Positions 34,046 through 46,159 of a stretch of DNA of 64,000 nt are shown here, in pieces (the stretch's first letter is position 1; each line of letters opens with the position of its first letter). This stretch comes from Taxillus chinensis (Eukaryota; Streptophyta; Magnoliopsida; Santalales; Loranthaceae). A program made the position numbers and the translations under genes. The stretch is from assembly GCA_023512835.1 (NCBI GenBank), contig CM042089.1:56072907-56136906 (forward strand). The letters are read 5' to 3'. The notes under the pieces were generated by a model. It worked only from the letters and a program-made list of their open reading frames with translations, searched no databases and had not been told where the DNA came from.

Positions 34046-35640
34046 TTATCAGTTCAGAAGGATGGTCTTTTAACTTTCTTCTTCCCTTTGGAAGGTCTTC
34101 TCTTTCTTCATGATGAATGCTTGATTGCTCAATGTCAGGTTCTTGGGCTGGTAGAAGTGGCAGAGTCTGAACAGGTTGAATGTTAGAGTCATGATTTTCT
34201 GTTGATTTTTGACTTGGTTCCGCAACAACTGGTTCAGCTCTTTGTTCATCAGGTTCAGGTACATCTTCCATAGTTTCTGTTGTCGTGGGCTTATCTGTGT
34301 CCTGATCTTCTACAATGATAATGTCCTGCATTTCATTTACATTTGGATTTCCTTTCTGCATTCCATGGTTAGTCTCATCAAAAGAAATATGAATAGACTC
34401 TTCAACAACTTTGGTTCTTCTATTAAATACACGATAAGCCTTGCTAGTCATGGAATATCCAACAAGATATCCATCATCCGATTTGGCATCAAACTTGTTC
34501 AAGTAATCCTTGCCATTGTTCAGAATGTAGCAAGTGCACCCGAAGATCCTTAGGTGACCAATGTTTGGTCTCCTTCCCTTCCATAACTCATAGGGTGTTT
34601 TCATGGCTCGTTTGTTAATTAGAGTTCTGTTTTGTACATAACAAGCAGTGGCAACAGCTTCAGCCCATAGGGATTTTGGGAACTGAGCTCCTGTCAACAT
34701 GGTTCTAGCTGCTTCAACTAAAGTTCGATTCTTTCTTTCAGCTACTCCATTTTGTTGTGGAGTTCTTGGTGCTGAGAAATTGTGCTGAATACCATGTTCA
34801 GTACAAAACTCTAACATATCAGAAAATTCAAATTCCTTGCCATGATCGCTACGAATGTACTTAATAGAGAGACTTTTAACATTAGTGACCCAATTGAAGA
34901 GTTCAACAAGATTCTCAAAAGTTTCAGTTTTGTTTTTGAGAAACATGACCCATGTGTATCTGGTATAGTCATCTACTACTGCAAGAAAGTATCATGCACC
35001 AGATAAGGAAGACACATTTATTGGTCCACATAGATCCATGTGCAGAAGTTCAAGTGGTTGTGTGATTGAGGTTTTATCTATACTCTTAAAAGAATGTTTA
35101 ACCTGCTTACCCAGCTGACAGTCCCTGCTAGGGTGTTCTTTCTCATAAACATGCTTGGGTAAGCCCTCAACCAATTCCAGAGATGCCAGTTTAGACATAG
35201 TTTTAAAGTTTAAATGGCCAAATCTCTTATGCCACAACCAACTAATATCAGGTGAAGCTTTGGATAGAAAACAAATTGGTTCATCAGATTGAGCATTGCC
35301 AAAGAGCAACTTGTAGACATTGCCTTGTCTATGTCCATTTAGCTTCACTTGTTTGGAGAGGGAATCCATAACTGTGCAGGTTTGTTTAGTGAACAACACT
35401 TGATAACCTTTGTCACACAATTGACTTATGCTCAATAGGTTATGTTTAAGACCTTGGACAACAGATACATTCTTAATGGACATAGAACCATTAGAAAGAG
35501 TACCCTTACCAACGAACTTAGCCTTTTTATTGTCCCCGAAAGTGACAGATGAAGCTGCAACCTCCCTTACCTCACTCAATAGAGAGGCATCATCTGTCAT
35601 GTGCACAGAGCAGGCACTGTCAAGATACCACTGGCTGGAA
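33960..35640 (-). pseudogene. Copia protease end, GAG-pre-integrase and integrase
   Basis: Around 35630 the protease active-site word LDSACSVHMT is readable. The GAG-pre-integrase segment follows (HNLLSISQLCDKGY, then WLWHKRFGHLNF with the zinc-binding His pair). The integrase core has Asp in LLHMDLCGPI, Asp in IRSDHGKEF and Glu in NGVAERKNR. In-frame TGA at about 34990 splits the core, and a frameshift near 34000 separates it from RT. The C-terminal linker is acidic and Pro-rich, as in copia elements. Confidence 0.9.
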
Positions 35641-35702
35641 TTGATCTTTTGTTTCCGGTAGCTACTTTCAGCTTCAAGTACCTATTCTTGCACATAGAGC
35701 AA

Positions 35703-38149
35703 CTAAGTCTTGGGGGCCCAATTAAGATTGGGCTTTGGGTAAGTGAAAGCTGTAGGTGGCAATTTAAGTTTCCAATAAGAAGGGGCAGATTTAACTTTCC
35801 ATGCTAATCTTGGTGATCCTTCATTAGAGTTATTAGCAGGATTAGCCTTTAGATCTTCAGCACGTTTTCCTTCCTTATTGTTATCTTTGGCAGCTTTAAT
35901 AGGCACAGGTTTGACAGTTTTCTTCACAGGTTTGATTTTTAAGTCTTTTGAAGGAATAGCTGTGTGTGCCTGGTATGTTTCTTCCTATCAGAGTTGCTGT
36001 GCCATTGCAGATTATTAGTGAAATTAAGCTATTTAAGATTTACCCTGATTTCAGTGGCAATCTCCTTCCTAAGATACCCAGAGTAGAATCTGCACTGATA
36101 GAAGAGGTGTTCAATTTCACAGCAGATGGGGCAGGTTACAGATTTCGGTTGAACATCTTGTCTCAAGGGTTTTTCTGAAGTGTTAAGAGGTTTCCTAGGT
36201 TTTCTCACAAATCCTAGACTGTTCTTAACTCTTCCATTAGAGACAAACTTAGGTTGGAATGCAGCAGCCTTGCTGGATGAACCAGTCTCAAAAGTAGTCG
36301 TGTTTCTACTTGGTTTTGTCTCTAAGATAACTACACCCTTACCCTTGCATTGGGATGTAGAGGACAGGTTAACTAAAGGTTCAGCTTTCAGTTCTTTCAT
36401 TACAACTACTGCATCACTGTCCTTAGATGTAATGGTACCCAGGTCTTTGAATTCGGGTGTTACTGGCTTGGGTGAACTAGTAACAGCCGTTAATACCTCC
36501 TTTCCACAATCAACGAGCACACTGCCAGCAGGAACAAAGCCAGCAAGACACTTGGTCTGTACAGGGTAGGTCTGGGCCTTGGCTATTTGCTCTTCAGAGA
36601 AACCTAGACCTAAGGCTAGACCTTTAATATCTGGAGTAGTCCTAAAGTGGGCAGCAATCTCAGCAGAGTCTTGCCACTTTTGACTGATTAGTCTTTCCTT
36701 TTCCAGTTCTGCTTTGGTTTCAGCTAGTTCCCTTTCAAGCCTATCGATGTCATTATTAGCCATTTTTAGTTGACCAGCTTTGTCCAAAAGATCATCGTGT
36801 GTGCTTCTCATCTCACTCACTTCAGCTCTTAATCTTCTCTCTGTTCTTTCATAATCATCTATAGAGTCTCTATATTCACATGAAAGCCGTTCCGGTTTAG
36901 AATAGTATCTTTCTTTGTCGGCTTTCATAGGAAGAAATTGTTCCTCCATTTCTTTAAGAGCTCTATAGGTATCTTCATATTCAATATAGAGCTGTTCATA
37001 AGTTCTTACCTTAAGGGGAGGTGAATGGTCAGCCATGAAGCAGATGAGACCTTTTTCCTTCTTCTCCTCATCTGACGATTCTTTTTCCTCCTCAGTTTCA
37101 CTGTTAAACTTGTTAGTGACAAGTGCCTTCTTCCTCTTGTCATCCTTTCTGCTTGAGGAGCCTTTGGTCTTCTTCTTCTGCTCAGCTGCCTCCTTTTTCT
37201 CCCTTTTCAGCTTATAACGATCAAGGCGAAATGGCCGGGCTTGTTGCAATGATAGCATTGCAACTTGTCCTTATCTTTTCCCTTAGAGAAAGATGAGGAA
37301 GACAGCCTTGCTTTCCTTCTGTAGTTCCCCTTCTCTTCAGTAGTTTCTTGATCAGAAATGTCACTTCTTCATCTGAAGCACTATCTGAGTCAAGTGTATT
37401 AGCTTCCTCTTCTTCCTCTTCTGAAGATGGTTCCCGTGGTTCAGTAGCAGTCTTAAAAGCAATAGACTTCTCCTTTTTCTTGGAAGGATTCTCAAATGCC
37501 TCAAGCTCTTCTTTTTGCATCTCAAATGTCTTGAGGTCCCCATATAGTGCTTCCAAGGCACAAGTCTTCCATTCCTTCAGCTGACGGATGGCTGATGTCT
37601 TTATCATCAGTCTCAAGGGTAGAGATCTCAAAAATTTGTCATTTTTGTCCTTTTGAGAGATCTCAACGTTATACGTCTTCATCCATTGAATCAGACCTAT
37701 GAACCGTTTGTAGATACTGTCCAATGACTCCTTCGGTTCACATCTGAAGGCTTCATACTCTTGTTTGAGCATGGAGATCTTGTTGTCCTGTATTTGCTCA
37801 TCTCCTTCGTATATGAGACAGAGCTTGTCCCATACCTCTTTAGCAATCTCAAGATCTTGCACATCTGTGAACATGTCATCATCGAGTGAAGAGAAAAGTA
37901 TGGCTTTTGCCTTGAAGCCGAGCTTTACTTTCCTCTGCTCCACCTTAGACCAACTATATGGATCTTTCGTCATTAGTCGACCTCTTTGCATACTCTTTGG
38001 TGTGAAAGGTCCGTTCTTTATTGTTTCCCAGAGATAAGTGTCGAGCATGTCTAGGTGAGCTCTCATCCTTGCTTTCCATTTGGAAAAGCGCGCAGGTGTG
38101 CACATAGGTACTTGGGAGGATGAGCCGGAGCTGTACTGCTAGAATCCAT
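35703..38149 (-). pseudogene. Copia gag with coiled coil
   Basis: The likely original ATG is at 38149, 38 bp after the primer site, with a frameshift near 38100. The capsid follows (FSKWKARMRAHLDMLD..LWE, EVWDKLCLIYEGDEQ, a UBN2-like copia gag domain), then an acidic stretch of consecutive Glu. A CCHC knuckle is disrupted by a frameshift near 37250. A 100-residue coiled coil (about 36960-36660) precedes a second knuckle-like CPICCEIEHLFYQCRFY at about 36120. Basic residues follow to 35703. Long coiled-coil gags are typical of SIRE-type elements. Confidence 0.85.
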
Positions 38150-38186
38150 GTCAGCTAGTAGGGATGTCTACAGAGTAGTAAAACCA

Positions 38187-38198
38187 GCTCTGATACCA
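38187..38198 (-). other. Copia primer-binding site (initiator Met tRNA)
   Basis: TGGTATCAGAGC on the minus strand, two bases inside the 5' LTR boundary; a perfect match to the usual plant initiator-Met primer site. Confidence 0.93.
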
Positions 38199-38200
38199 AT

Positions 38201-40182
38201 TGTAGGTCCCAAAGTGAGTCTAGAGGGGGGGGGGGTGAATAGACTTTCGTTGCGTGCGGAAGCTAGACTGTTAGCTGGTTTTGGATTCCTCTGCAGATGA
38301 CTATGATGGAAGTATTTGTGGAGAAGATGACAGTAGTATTGTGAGCGATAACGTGGGTGATGATGAACTATCAGACAAAACTGAGATAAGAGTAAATGCT
38401 CTTTTCTCAACAGATCTCAGTTGTGAAAGTGATGGTTTGTGATAAATCGACGTGTGGAAAACAACACAGAGATTAGACTTAATGGAAGTGCTTGATCTTT
38501 GGTGAACAAGAGGTTCTTGAATGATCATATGGCTTACTCTTGTTCTTGGTTCAACGCGGCGCACAACACTTCTTCTATTTTTCTCTCTCAGAGTCTTACT
38601 CTCTTGTTGTTGGAACACTCTTATTTTGGTTCCGTAAAGGATTGTTTATATCAAGTGTGTCAGAGCCATTTTCTTGTGTACTGTGTGTTTCCTTCTTTTG
38701 AGAGATAGATTAAACTCACAATTTTGTCGTTAAGTGCGTGAGAGATATATCTTTAAGATTAAAGTGCTCGTGCGCCATGATGTCCATCCCGACAGTCTGA
38801 CTTCCCGCCACTGAAAATGCGGAGTGTCAGGGGATGGGTTGATCTACTCTGATTTACAGATCAGATGCCCATACTGCATTTTTAGCATGCAATCGATCTT
38901 GGCCATTCATCTGTGGATGGTAGTTGGCAGCAATTAATGCATTATTAAATGCGCTCAACTGCTCGGGACGGCGCAGGCTTACTGTACAAACCTTAGCTGA
39001 CAATATCGCTAAGTGGCTGTGTTTAGGGTTGTAAGTTCGCCTCGGAGGTGGATGCCTCGTAGGTTAGGAGACTCGAAGATTTCAGCTAGCACCTGTAGAA
39101 AGTTGCGAAGTCTTGCTTCAGGCTTTATGGTGTTTCTGCGAGTCTATGACTCACATCTTCGAGTCTTCAAGGCTGGAGTTTTCGAGGCTGGAGGTTAAGT
39201 TGGATTAGCCTTTTAGTGTCACTCTGTTAACTAAAATCTACGACTCTGCGTGTCTACGACTCTACGAGTCTACGACTCTCCGAATAGCGCTTAGAGTGAC
39301 TTCTTCGATTACAGCTGATCGACCTGTTATTGGAGCTATGAGTCTACGACTCTAGCTCTACGGGTCTACGACCTTCGGGTCTCTCAGTTTACTATATTTG
39401 ACTAGGTGGTCTGGAAATCTTCGACTCTATGAGTCTTCAACTTCGCTTTTCTTCCTTAGTCTTTCACAGAGGTTCATAAACTGAGTTCCTTTATAGCTAC
39501 GACCCTTTAGCTCCAACTCTCCGCCATCGATCTCCGAGTCTGGAAGTATGGCAATTTCTCTATAGTGACTGTGTCCCTTGAGTCTACGAGTCTACGACTC
39601 TACGACTCTTGAGTTATAGTTTCATTTGTTTGCCAGTCTTTACAGCGTCGAATCTTCGACCTTCAACCTACGAGTCTACAAGTCCAATTTTCTTAACCGT
39701 GTTCAACAGCTTTGACTTTATGACTTCCGATCTACGAGTCTACGAGTCCTGTTTTCTTAACAGTGTTCGAAGGTTTCAACCCTATGAATCTACGAGTCTT
39801 CAAGTTAAGTGGCAATTGAAAGATCTGTTAGTTGAAGTGTTTGTGGGGGACTCTACGAGTCTACGAGTCATTTAGCGTTGGTTACTGTTCTTAACACTGC
39901 TTCGACTCTACGAGTCTCCGAACTTCGTTGACGCTTACAGTAAACCTTTCTTTTCCGTACCATGACTCTACGACCTTCGACCTGGATCTACAAGTCGCAA
40001 TGTTCTGTCACTATTTCGCCTTGAGTCTCCAGACTCTACGAGTCTACGAGTCTCTTGCCAATACGTCCTATGACGGTTTCACTTTTACGAACTTCGACTC
40101 TCTGACTCTACGACCGTTGGTTCTTCGGGTCTTCGGACTTAGGCTATTTAAGGCAGCTTCATCAAATCCTATATTTCCAATA
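38201..40182 (-). repeat. Copia 5' LTR
   Basis: It is homologous to 25411-27206 but 186 bp longer, mainly because of a segment near 39110-39250 (extra ACGACTC/ACGAGTC words) and one near 39510-39570. The same words are densely repeated from about 39050 to 40140. Confidence 0.93.
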
Positions 40183-40215
40183 GTCCGCCAGCACCTCGAT
40201 GTTCGGGGTGTGGCA

Positions 40216-40508
40216 TCCTCCCCCACGTGATTTCGCAACGTCCTCGTTGCGTCAGTGAGTTCAGTGGAACCAAGATCATTTGGCGACGCGCTCCTCTCGG
40301 CCGCAGCGCTACTCTGTCCCATCCTCGGGAACTCCACCATGGCTCGGCGGGCAATGTTGGTGGACGCGATGCGTGCAAAACCTCCTCTTAGTCGACCCCC
40401 AGCTGTTAGGGGCTCCCTCCCAACTCGGGATCAGGAACCACGCATATCTCTCGCGAGTGTACTTCGGTGAGCATGTGGATACGGGCTGCAACCGCTCTGA
40501 TACCACTT
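40216..40508 (-). other. TRIM-like element interior with primer-binding site
   Basis: A 293-bp interior. The primer-binding site is 40494-40505 (TGGTATCAGAGC on the minus strand, a perfect initiator-Met match), three bases from the 5' LTR. The opposite end carries CCTCCCCCACG (polypurine tract on the minus strand) and the remnant of a chromovirus pol C-terminus. One CACGTG occurs at 40224-40229. Confidence 0.8.
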
Positions 40509-40867
40509 TGTCATGGGGTCAGGGTTTTCACCCGTGCGGCAATCAGTCACCCTGGTGGATGTGCCGAGTAAGCCATACCGATCGGGGCACACGTAGACTG
40601 GTTTCGACCTGCCTTGGGCTCATCAGGAGAACAGCTCCAGTTTCCGACCAGTTCAACGTGAAGTCCGAGACTAGCGGCGTACTCCTCGCATTTAACCGGG
40701 TCGGTACGTCTGAACTCCGAAGGGGCTCCATCGATCTCCCGCACGAACTGCCGTGGAGCCTATCCCGTCTGCACCGACTACGCTTTATGCTCTGCCCCTC
40801 CGCAAGTAGCACGCACCTGCGCCACTTGGGAGACGCCCGCCAGCACCTCGCTGTTCGGGGCGTGACA
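40509..40867 (-). repeat. TRIM-like element, 5' LTR
   Basis: It starts TGTCATGGGG and ends GCGTGACA in plus direction and is 359 bp long. It is the intact partner of the split left LTR. Confidence 0.88.
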
Positions 40868-41053
40868 CTAAGGCGATTATTAAGTTGGAAGCTTATTTGA
40901 TCAAATCCAGAATTTGGATGATGCGATTAAAACCCTATATAATCTGTTTTGAGATCTTCAATGTTTATTCTAAGTTATTGCAGAAGATAAAACTCTAATT
41001 CGAATCTTCACCCGAGAAAGCAAATTAAAGCTAAGGACAGGATACATAATCCT
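40868..41053. other. Short flank between TRIM-like element and Tat LTR
   Basis: 186 bp with no recognisable gene. It starts with the CTAA duplication of the TRIM-like element. Confidence 0.5.
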
Positions 41054-44000
41054 TGTTGGACCCCATTTTGCCCGGATTGGACATACTAACCCCATTTGAT
41101 ATTCCTTTCTGCCCATGCCATATACCTCGTTGAACAGGTCCACAATGATCCCGTACTTCCAAGGAATGGTTTACCCCAATTTGCACGAGATGAATACAAT
41201 TGACACGGACGGGGGAGTCCAAAATTAATGACTTCTGCTACAAGTCTTTGAAGCGCCCCAAGACCAACACCAGGTGTTAGAGGATGAAAATTGGAGACTA
41301 ACGCACTTGATCGAGCTCAAATCGGACTTAAAATGAAGAAGTTATGTCGAAAACAACTTTTGTTGGAAAAAGTCAAATTTGCCAAAAGACCGTCAATGCC
41401 CCTGGTCAAACTGCCTGAAAAAGTGATCATACGAAATTCTTCAAAGCTTCAATTTAGGCGAATACGGATCTCCCCAAAACAATCCCTGGAAAGTTATCCA
41501 TTTTTGCATTTTAGGTGAAGGGTAAGAAGGTAATAAAAAGTTAAAAAAAAAACTTTGGGGTTGACCGTTGACCGTTGACCTGCCGACACTTTGACCCATT
41601 GACCTTCAAAGCGTCGAAGCCCCGAAGCCTCGAAGCCTCGAAGTATCGAAGCCTCGAAGCCTTGAAGCCTCGAAGCCTCACTGCCGACACTCCGACCTTC
41701 GACTCGCCCTTCGGCCCTCCAACCCCCTAACTCTCGAAGCCTCGAAGCCCCACTGCCGACACTCTGACCTTCGACCCTTCGACCCTTTGACCCTTGACCC
41801 TCGAAGCCTCGCTGCCGACACTCCGACCTTCGACTCGCCCCTTCAGACTTTCGAACCTTGTGAAGATGCGACGCCTCGAGACTTACGAAGCCAGGACTTA
41901 CGACGCCAGGACTTGCGACACCTTGACCTGCGAACCTACGATGCCTTGACTTGCGACGCCTTCGACATGCGACCTACGACCCCTTGACCTACCGACACTC
42001 TGACCTTCGACCCTTCAACCCTTTGACCCTTGACCCTCGAAGCCTCGCTGCCGACACTCCGACCTTCGACTCGCCCCTTCAGACTTTCGAACCTTGTGAA
42101 GATGCGACGCCTCGAGACTTACGAAGCCAGGACTTACGACGCCAGGACTTGCGACACCTTGACCTGCGAACCTACGATGCCTTGACTTGCGACGCCTTCG
42201 ACATGCGACCTACGACCCCTTGACCTACCGACACTCCGACTTTCGACCCTTCGACCCTGGACACTCGAAGCCTATAAACCTTTGACCTGCCGACACTCCG
42301 ACCTTCGAACCTTGACCTGCAATGCCTGTAACCCTTCGACCCGTTGACCATTGACCTTCGACCTGCCGACACTTCGACCGATTGACCGTTGACTTTCGCC
42401 CCACCGAAATTTTGACCAATCGCAGCTTCAACCCTGCCGACACTTCGACCTACCGACACTTCGACCCTGCCGACATTCTGACCCTTAACGTCTGACTTTC
42501 GCTGTTTGGCTCCTCTTGCTGGCTTTTCTTGCTGGTTGCTCACGGGATGTGTTTTTATTTGCTGGCAACTGTCAAAGATGCCTTTCAATGCCTATCAGAT
42601 GCATGTGCTCACAAAAGAACGAAACGGCAATCACGAGCTGCCCCATTTTACGCACAGGTTGTCCAACCACCAGACAAAGCACAAAATTTGCAATTAAAAA
42701 ACGCTGGCCTTCATAATAGAGCATTAAATGCAGCAATTAATGACAATCCAGCCAAAAATTCTGCCAGCCTCTAAATCCAGGCTCCTGTCCACGCAAAAAA
42801 AACGCCCAAAAAAGGAGACACAGAGAGATACCCATCGATACATCAAAGAAAACGCCCCAGCTTCCTCCTAAAAAAAACGCCCAGAAAAAAAATAGAGAGA
42901 GCCTTGATCATCGTTGAAAAAACCTGATACCATTTACACCGACCTCGTCCCAAGCAAAAACAGAGAGGCATAAAGAAAAAAAAAACAGAGAATTGAGAAA
43001 AAAAAAAAACCAGATCCCGCTAGCTTTTTCCCTGCAAAAAAAAAAAGAGAGTAGAGTCCCAAATTCTTCCCCACGCGAAAAGAGAGAACCCTGCTGCCAT
43101 CTTCATACCCAGTTGCCTAATTCCAGATTTTCGCCCAGATTTTCGCCCAACGCTTCCCCTGTCCTAAAATCAAAATCGCCCATCCTTCCCAACTTCTCTT
43201 TCCCACTTATTTCGTTCCGGCCTTTTTTTTTAGCAGAAGAAAGACAAAAAACAACGACAGTCTGCCTTTCTTTTTTCTCTCTTTTTATTACGTTTCTATC
43301 ATAAAAAAAAACAAAAAAAATCAGTGTACCTTGGCAGTCTCCACACTACGTCCTAGTTGATCGTTGCACTTGGTGCTGCTGGAATTTGGTGATTTGGGTA
43401 AGCAAGCGTCTTTCGGTACAGACAGAATATTTCAGACAGACATCCCGTGATAAAGCCCCATTCAAGTCAAAGTCAGTGTAATTTACATTTGTTGCTCTTT
43501 TTTAGCTTATTTATATTTATATTTAATGTGATTTTAGTATTTTCCTGGTTTTCATTTTTTTGTTTATCTCTATATTTGATGTAATTTTTAGTATTTGCTA
43601 TTATATTTTCCTTGTATTTTCATTCTTTGTATGTGGTACATTGTAATATGTAAAATATAGTGGAAATAAAAAAAAGAGAGCGCAAAGAAAGGTATAAGAG
43701 AAAGAGGAGATGAAAAGAAAGAAAAAAAGAAAAAAAAAAGTGTTTTTCTGTTTATTTATTTGTGGATGCCATAATCACACACTCCACAGTTTTTTTTTAC
43801 TTTAATGCATATGTTCATTACTTTGATTTAAGATTTTGGGTTTTCAAAAAAAAAAAAAAAAAAGAAAGGTTTCCAAAAACAAAAAAAACAAAACAAAAAA
43901 AAAACAAAAACAAACAAAAAAAACGTTTTCAAACAAAAAAAACAACCAAAATTAGTATTTCAATTTCCAAAACCAAAAAACAAAAAAAAAACAAAAACAA

Positions 44001-44520
44001 ACAAAAAATGTATGTTTTCTAACCCAAAAAACCAAAACAAAAAAGGGAAAATAAAAAAAATCATATTTGAGGACTTCAATTTCCAAAATAAAACTAAACA
44101 CCAAAACCAACCCGTAGGATTTCATTATCCACTTCAAACAAAAAACCCAAAACTTTTAGGATTCCCTTTAGAAATTTAGGGTAAATCCATTTTCACCATG
44201 ACTTTAATAAATAACTTAGCTAAATAAAAATCATAGACTTTTTAGGAAACCTAACCTGATTGTGGCAGTATAAGTAAGATAGAAAACCTCCTCCTCCTAA
44301 ATTAGATACCGAAAGAAAGGTCGTAGGGGTGCTAATCCTTCCCTACACGTAACCAACTCCCGAACCCTTTTCTGATAACGCAGACCACATCATTTTACTA
44401 CTCAAAGTAGAGGGTATCCAACTGTACCCCAAAAACAGTTGGTGGCGACTCTAAATTTTCTCACCATTGGTCTAGTTTGTGCCCACCCCAAACGGGCCCG
44501 GACAAAAACCAGTGATGACA
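41054..44520 (+). repeat. Tat-A 5' LTR (about 3.5 kb)
   Basis: It begins TGTTGGACCCCATTTTGCCC and ends CCAGTGATGACA directly before the primer site. It includes a long low-complexity block of CGACAC/TTCGACC and CGAAGCCT words (about 41555-42490), and A-rich tracts (42790-43060, 43840-44060). The 3' 0.7 kb matches 56010-56820, and the 3' 2 kb matches the inverted Tat-B LTR. The left boundary rests on the TG start and family resemblance, not on a TSD. Confidence 0.75.
41761..42232. repeat. 236-bp direct tandem duplication in Tat-A LTR
   Basis: The unit starting ACTCTGACCTTCGACCC at 41761 repeats at 41997, and a third partial start lies at 42233. The two full copies are nearly identical, so the duplication is recent compared with the degenerate words around it. 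The apparent repeated reading frame here is a by-product. Confidence 0.9.
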
Positions 44521-44522
44521 GC

Positions 44523-44537
44523 TGGCGACTCTGGGGA
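44523..44537 (+). other. Tat-A primer-binding site, shortened
   Basis: TGGCGACTCTGGGGA lies two bases after the LTR. The inverted Tat-B copy (56926-56944) reads TGGCGACTCTGCTGGGGA, so Tat-A has lost three bases in the middle of the presumed Arg-tRNA complement. Confidence 0.8.
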
Positions 44538-45175
44538 TTCTGAACACTTTAGAGAGTTAGGTCTAGAACTAGGATTAGGAGGTTATATTTAATTGTACTG
44601 TTGTATATATTTAACTGTCATGTTAAGTTGTTTTTTTAGATATAATTGTGATTTACTTTTTTTTTTATATAGTTGTCGTTTAAACTGTGATTTATTTATA
44701 CGCTTTAATTACCATGATAGTTGTGATTTACTGCTTTCCATACTTGTTGCATTCATGCATAACCCTATACCCGGGTTTAGCACAATTTAGGTTAGCGAGG
44801 TTCAGTACGGTCCCCAGCGCATTGGTCATTATCCGCAATGGGGCCTCGGACTCCTCACTCAAGCTTGAGGTTCTTTTAAGGCACGTCCTTTTAAGATCCC
44901 CCTCCGGTAAATCCCATGGTGTACGGAGCCCTCTATTGAGGAAGTTTGGGAACCAACGAATAAGATAGGTGTAGCAATAGAAGCCCATCAGGGGCATTGA
45001 CCCACATTTTGTTTGCTCATTCCATGCCATGTTAACCTTTGTTTTGTAGGGTAGTCCTTAAGTCATCCCCTGCACATATTAGCTATTTTTTTACTGTTGG
45101 TTTATTCTTTATCCTGTCTAACCGCCTTGATATCTATTAACCTGTCATCATGCATAACATGCCATTCATATAGGC
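44538..45175 (+). other. Tat-A leader
   Basis: About 640 bp of untranslated leader with T-rich runs (44630-44665). Its first 100 bp match 56821-56925 in inverted orientation. No gene is seen. Confidence 0.65.
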
Positions 45176-46158
45176 ATGGCAACTTTCAGTCATCTCCTAA
45201 AAAGCCCTCAGGACAAGGAGGCTGTCACAGTGGTGGCCCAAGCATCTGGAGACATTCAACTTTGCTTTGGAGATTTTCCGCTAGGAGAAGCCCATAAGGC
45301 AGAACATGTTATGATAGAAGATCATCTGGACTACACTAAGGAGGTACAGACAATATGGAGGCAGTAAAAAAAGAGGGACAAAAAATAAACACACAAATAC
45401 ATAGAGATAAGGATATGCTTGGGACAGCCATATATTTTTGGGAGCCTCGACAGCGGTGCTTTGACTTCAACGGCATAGATCTTGTTCCCACGATAGAAGA
45501 ATACAGAAGATTATTGGATATCCCCGTGGAAAACAAAATGAAGATCTATCTACCGGAGCCCAGAAGGTCATGTTGAAGGGCCTTTGCTGAGATTATGGGA
45601 AAGCCAGTATGGGACTCACCGGCGGTCACAACCTACGGTGGCCGAGAATATCTTCCATGAGCAACAATCAAAGAAATAATACAGACTGCAACAAAAGCAG
45701 AGGCATACAAACTGCTTACACTAGCTATATATGGGCTAGTCATTTTCCCGAGGATACCGACCCACATCGATGGGGCAATTGTAGATTTGGTCCAGCAGGT
45801 GCTCAAAGGATGTGACCCTACTCCTGCTATCTTGGCTGAAACCATCCGATCTCTTACTTACCTGAGGAGTAAAGGCTCGGGACAGTTCATGGGGTGCTTA
45901 CCTCTCCTATGTACCTGGTTACAAGGCCATTTCCCCTGTAGTGTTCATCGTTTCCATGCTGTTTATCAAGTACCAGCCACAACACTACTAGATATTTTGC
46001 TCGGCAAGTGGAGCCTACCAAAAGACTTTGAAAGCTGGAAAAAGAAGTTGGAGAACCTCACAGAAGCTGACATTACCTGGATTGCTCCTTGGATACCGGT
46101 GGTCTCCATGACATATAGTTGCGGGGACTACAATTGGGTTCCACTTTTAGGTCCCTAG
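45176..46158 (+). pseudogene. Tat-A extra 5' ORF (Ogre-type ORF1, DUF7745-like)
   Basis: An ATG at 45176 starts 63 codons. After a break the protein continues in other frames with FWEPRQRCFDFNGIDLVPTIEEY (about 45440) and later a block SKGSGQFMGCLPLLCTWLQGHF and WIPVVSMTYSCGDYNWVPLLG (45787-46158). This resembles the plant domain of unknown function found ahead of gag in Ogre-type elements. Its role is not known. Several frameshifts break it. Confidence 0.65.
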
Positions 46159-46159
46159 G

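Larger units (their letters stand above)
25411..40182 (-). mobile_element. Ty1/copia retrotransposon (SIRE/Maximus-like), structurally complete, with extra ORF
   Basis: A 14,772-bp minus-strand element with LTRs 25411-27206 (1796 bp) and 38201-40182 (1982 bp), TSD GTCCG (25406-25410 and 40183-40187), primer site, gag, protease, integrase, RT and RNase H in copia order, then a third ORF before the 3' LTR. The large size, long coiled-coil gag, post-pol ORF and repeated polypurine-like runs point to the SIRE lineage. The LTRs differ by a large indel near 39100-39250 and many substitutions. Every coding region has breaks. The outer terminal dinucleotide of the 5' LTR has mutated (AACA versus AATA in plus direction). 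Confidence 0.92.
25053..40867 (-). mobile_element. Miniature LTR element (TRIM-like, chromovirus-derived), split by copia
   Basis: Without the copia insertion this element is about 1038 bp: a 3' LTR (25053-25410 plus 40188-40215, 386 bp), a 293-bp interior (40216-40508) and a 5' LTR (40509-40867, 359 bp), on the minus strand. The LTRs begin TGTCATGGGGTCAGGG on the plus strand and differ by a 27-bp indel plus substitutions. CTAA flanks both ends (25049-25052, 40868-40871). The interior has an initiator-Met primer site. Near the 3' LTR it also has a short reading frame ending DATRTLRNHVGEDATP that matches the C-terminus of the chromovirus at 59367 (DATRTLRNRVGENV). It is an internal-deletion derivative of that kind of element. 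Confidence 0.85.

Noticed and set aside
41787..42223. Two repeated reading frames as tandem protein genes
   Set aside because: They are by-products of a 236-bp DNA duplication in low-complexity LTR sequence, with no conserved domain.
43762..44137. Lysine-rich reading frames in the A-rich Tat LTR
   Set aside because: Homopolymer-driven open frames (AAA codons) with no conservation; the same happens in reverse at 57329-57659.
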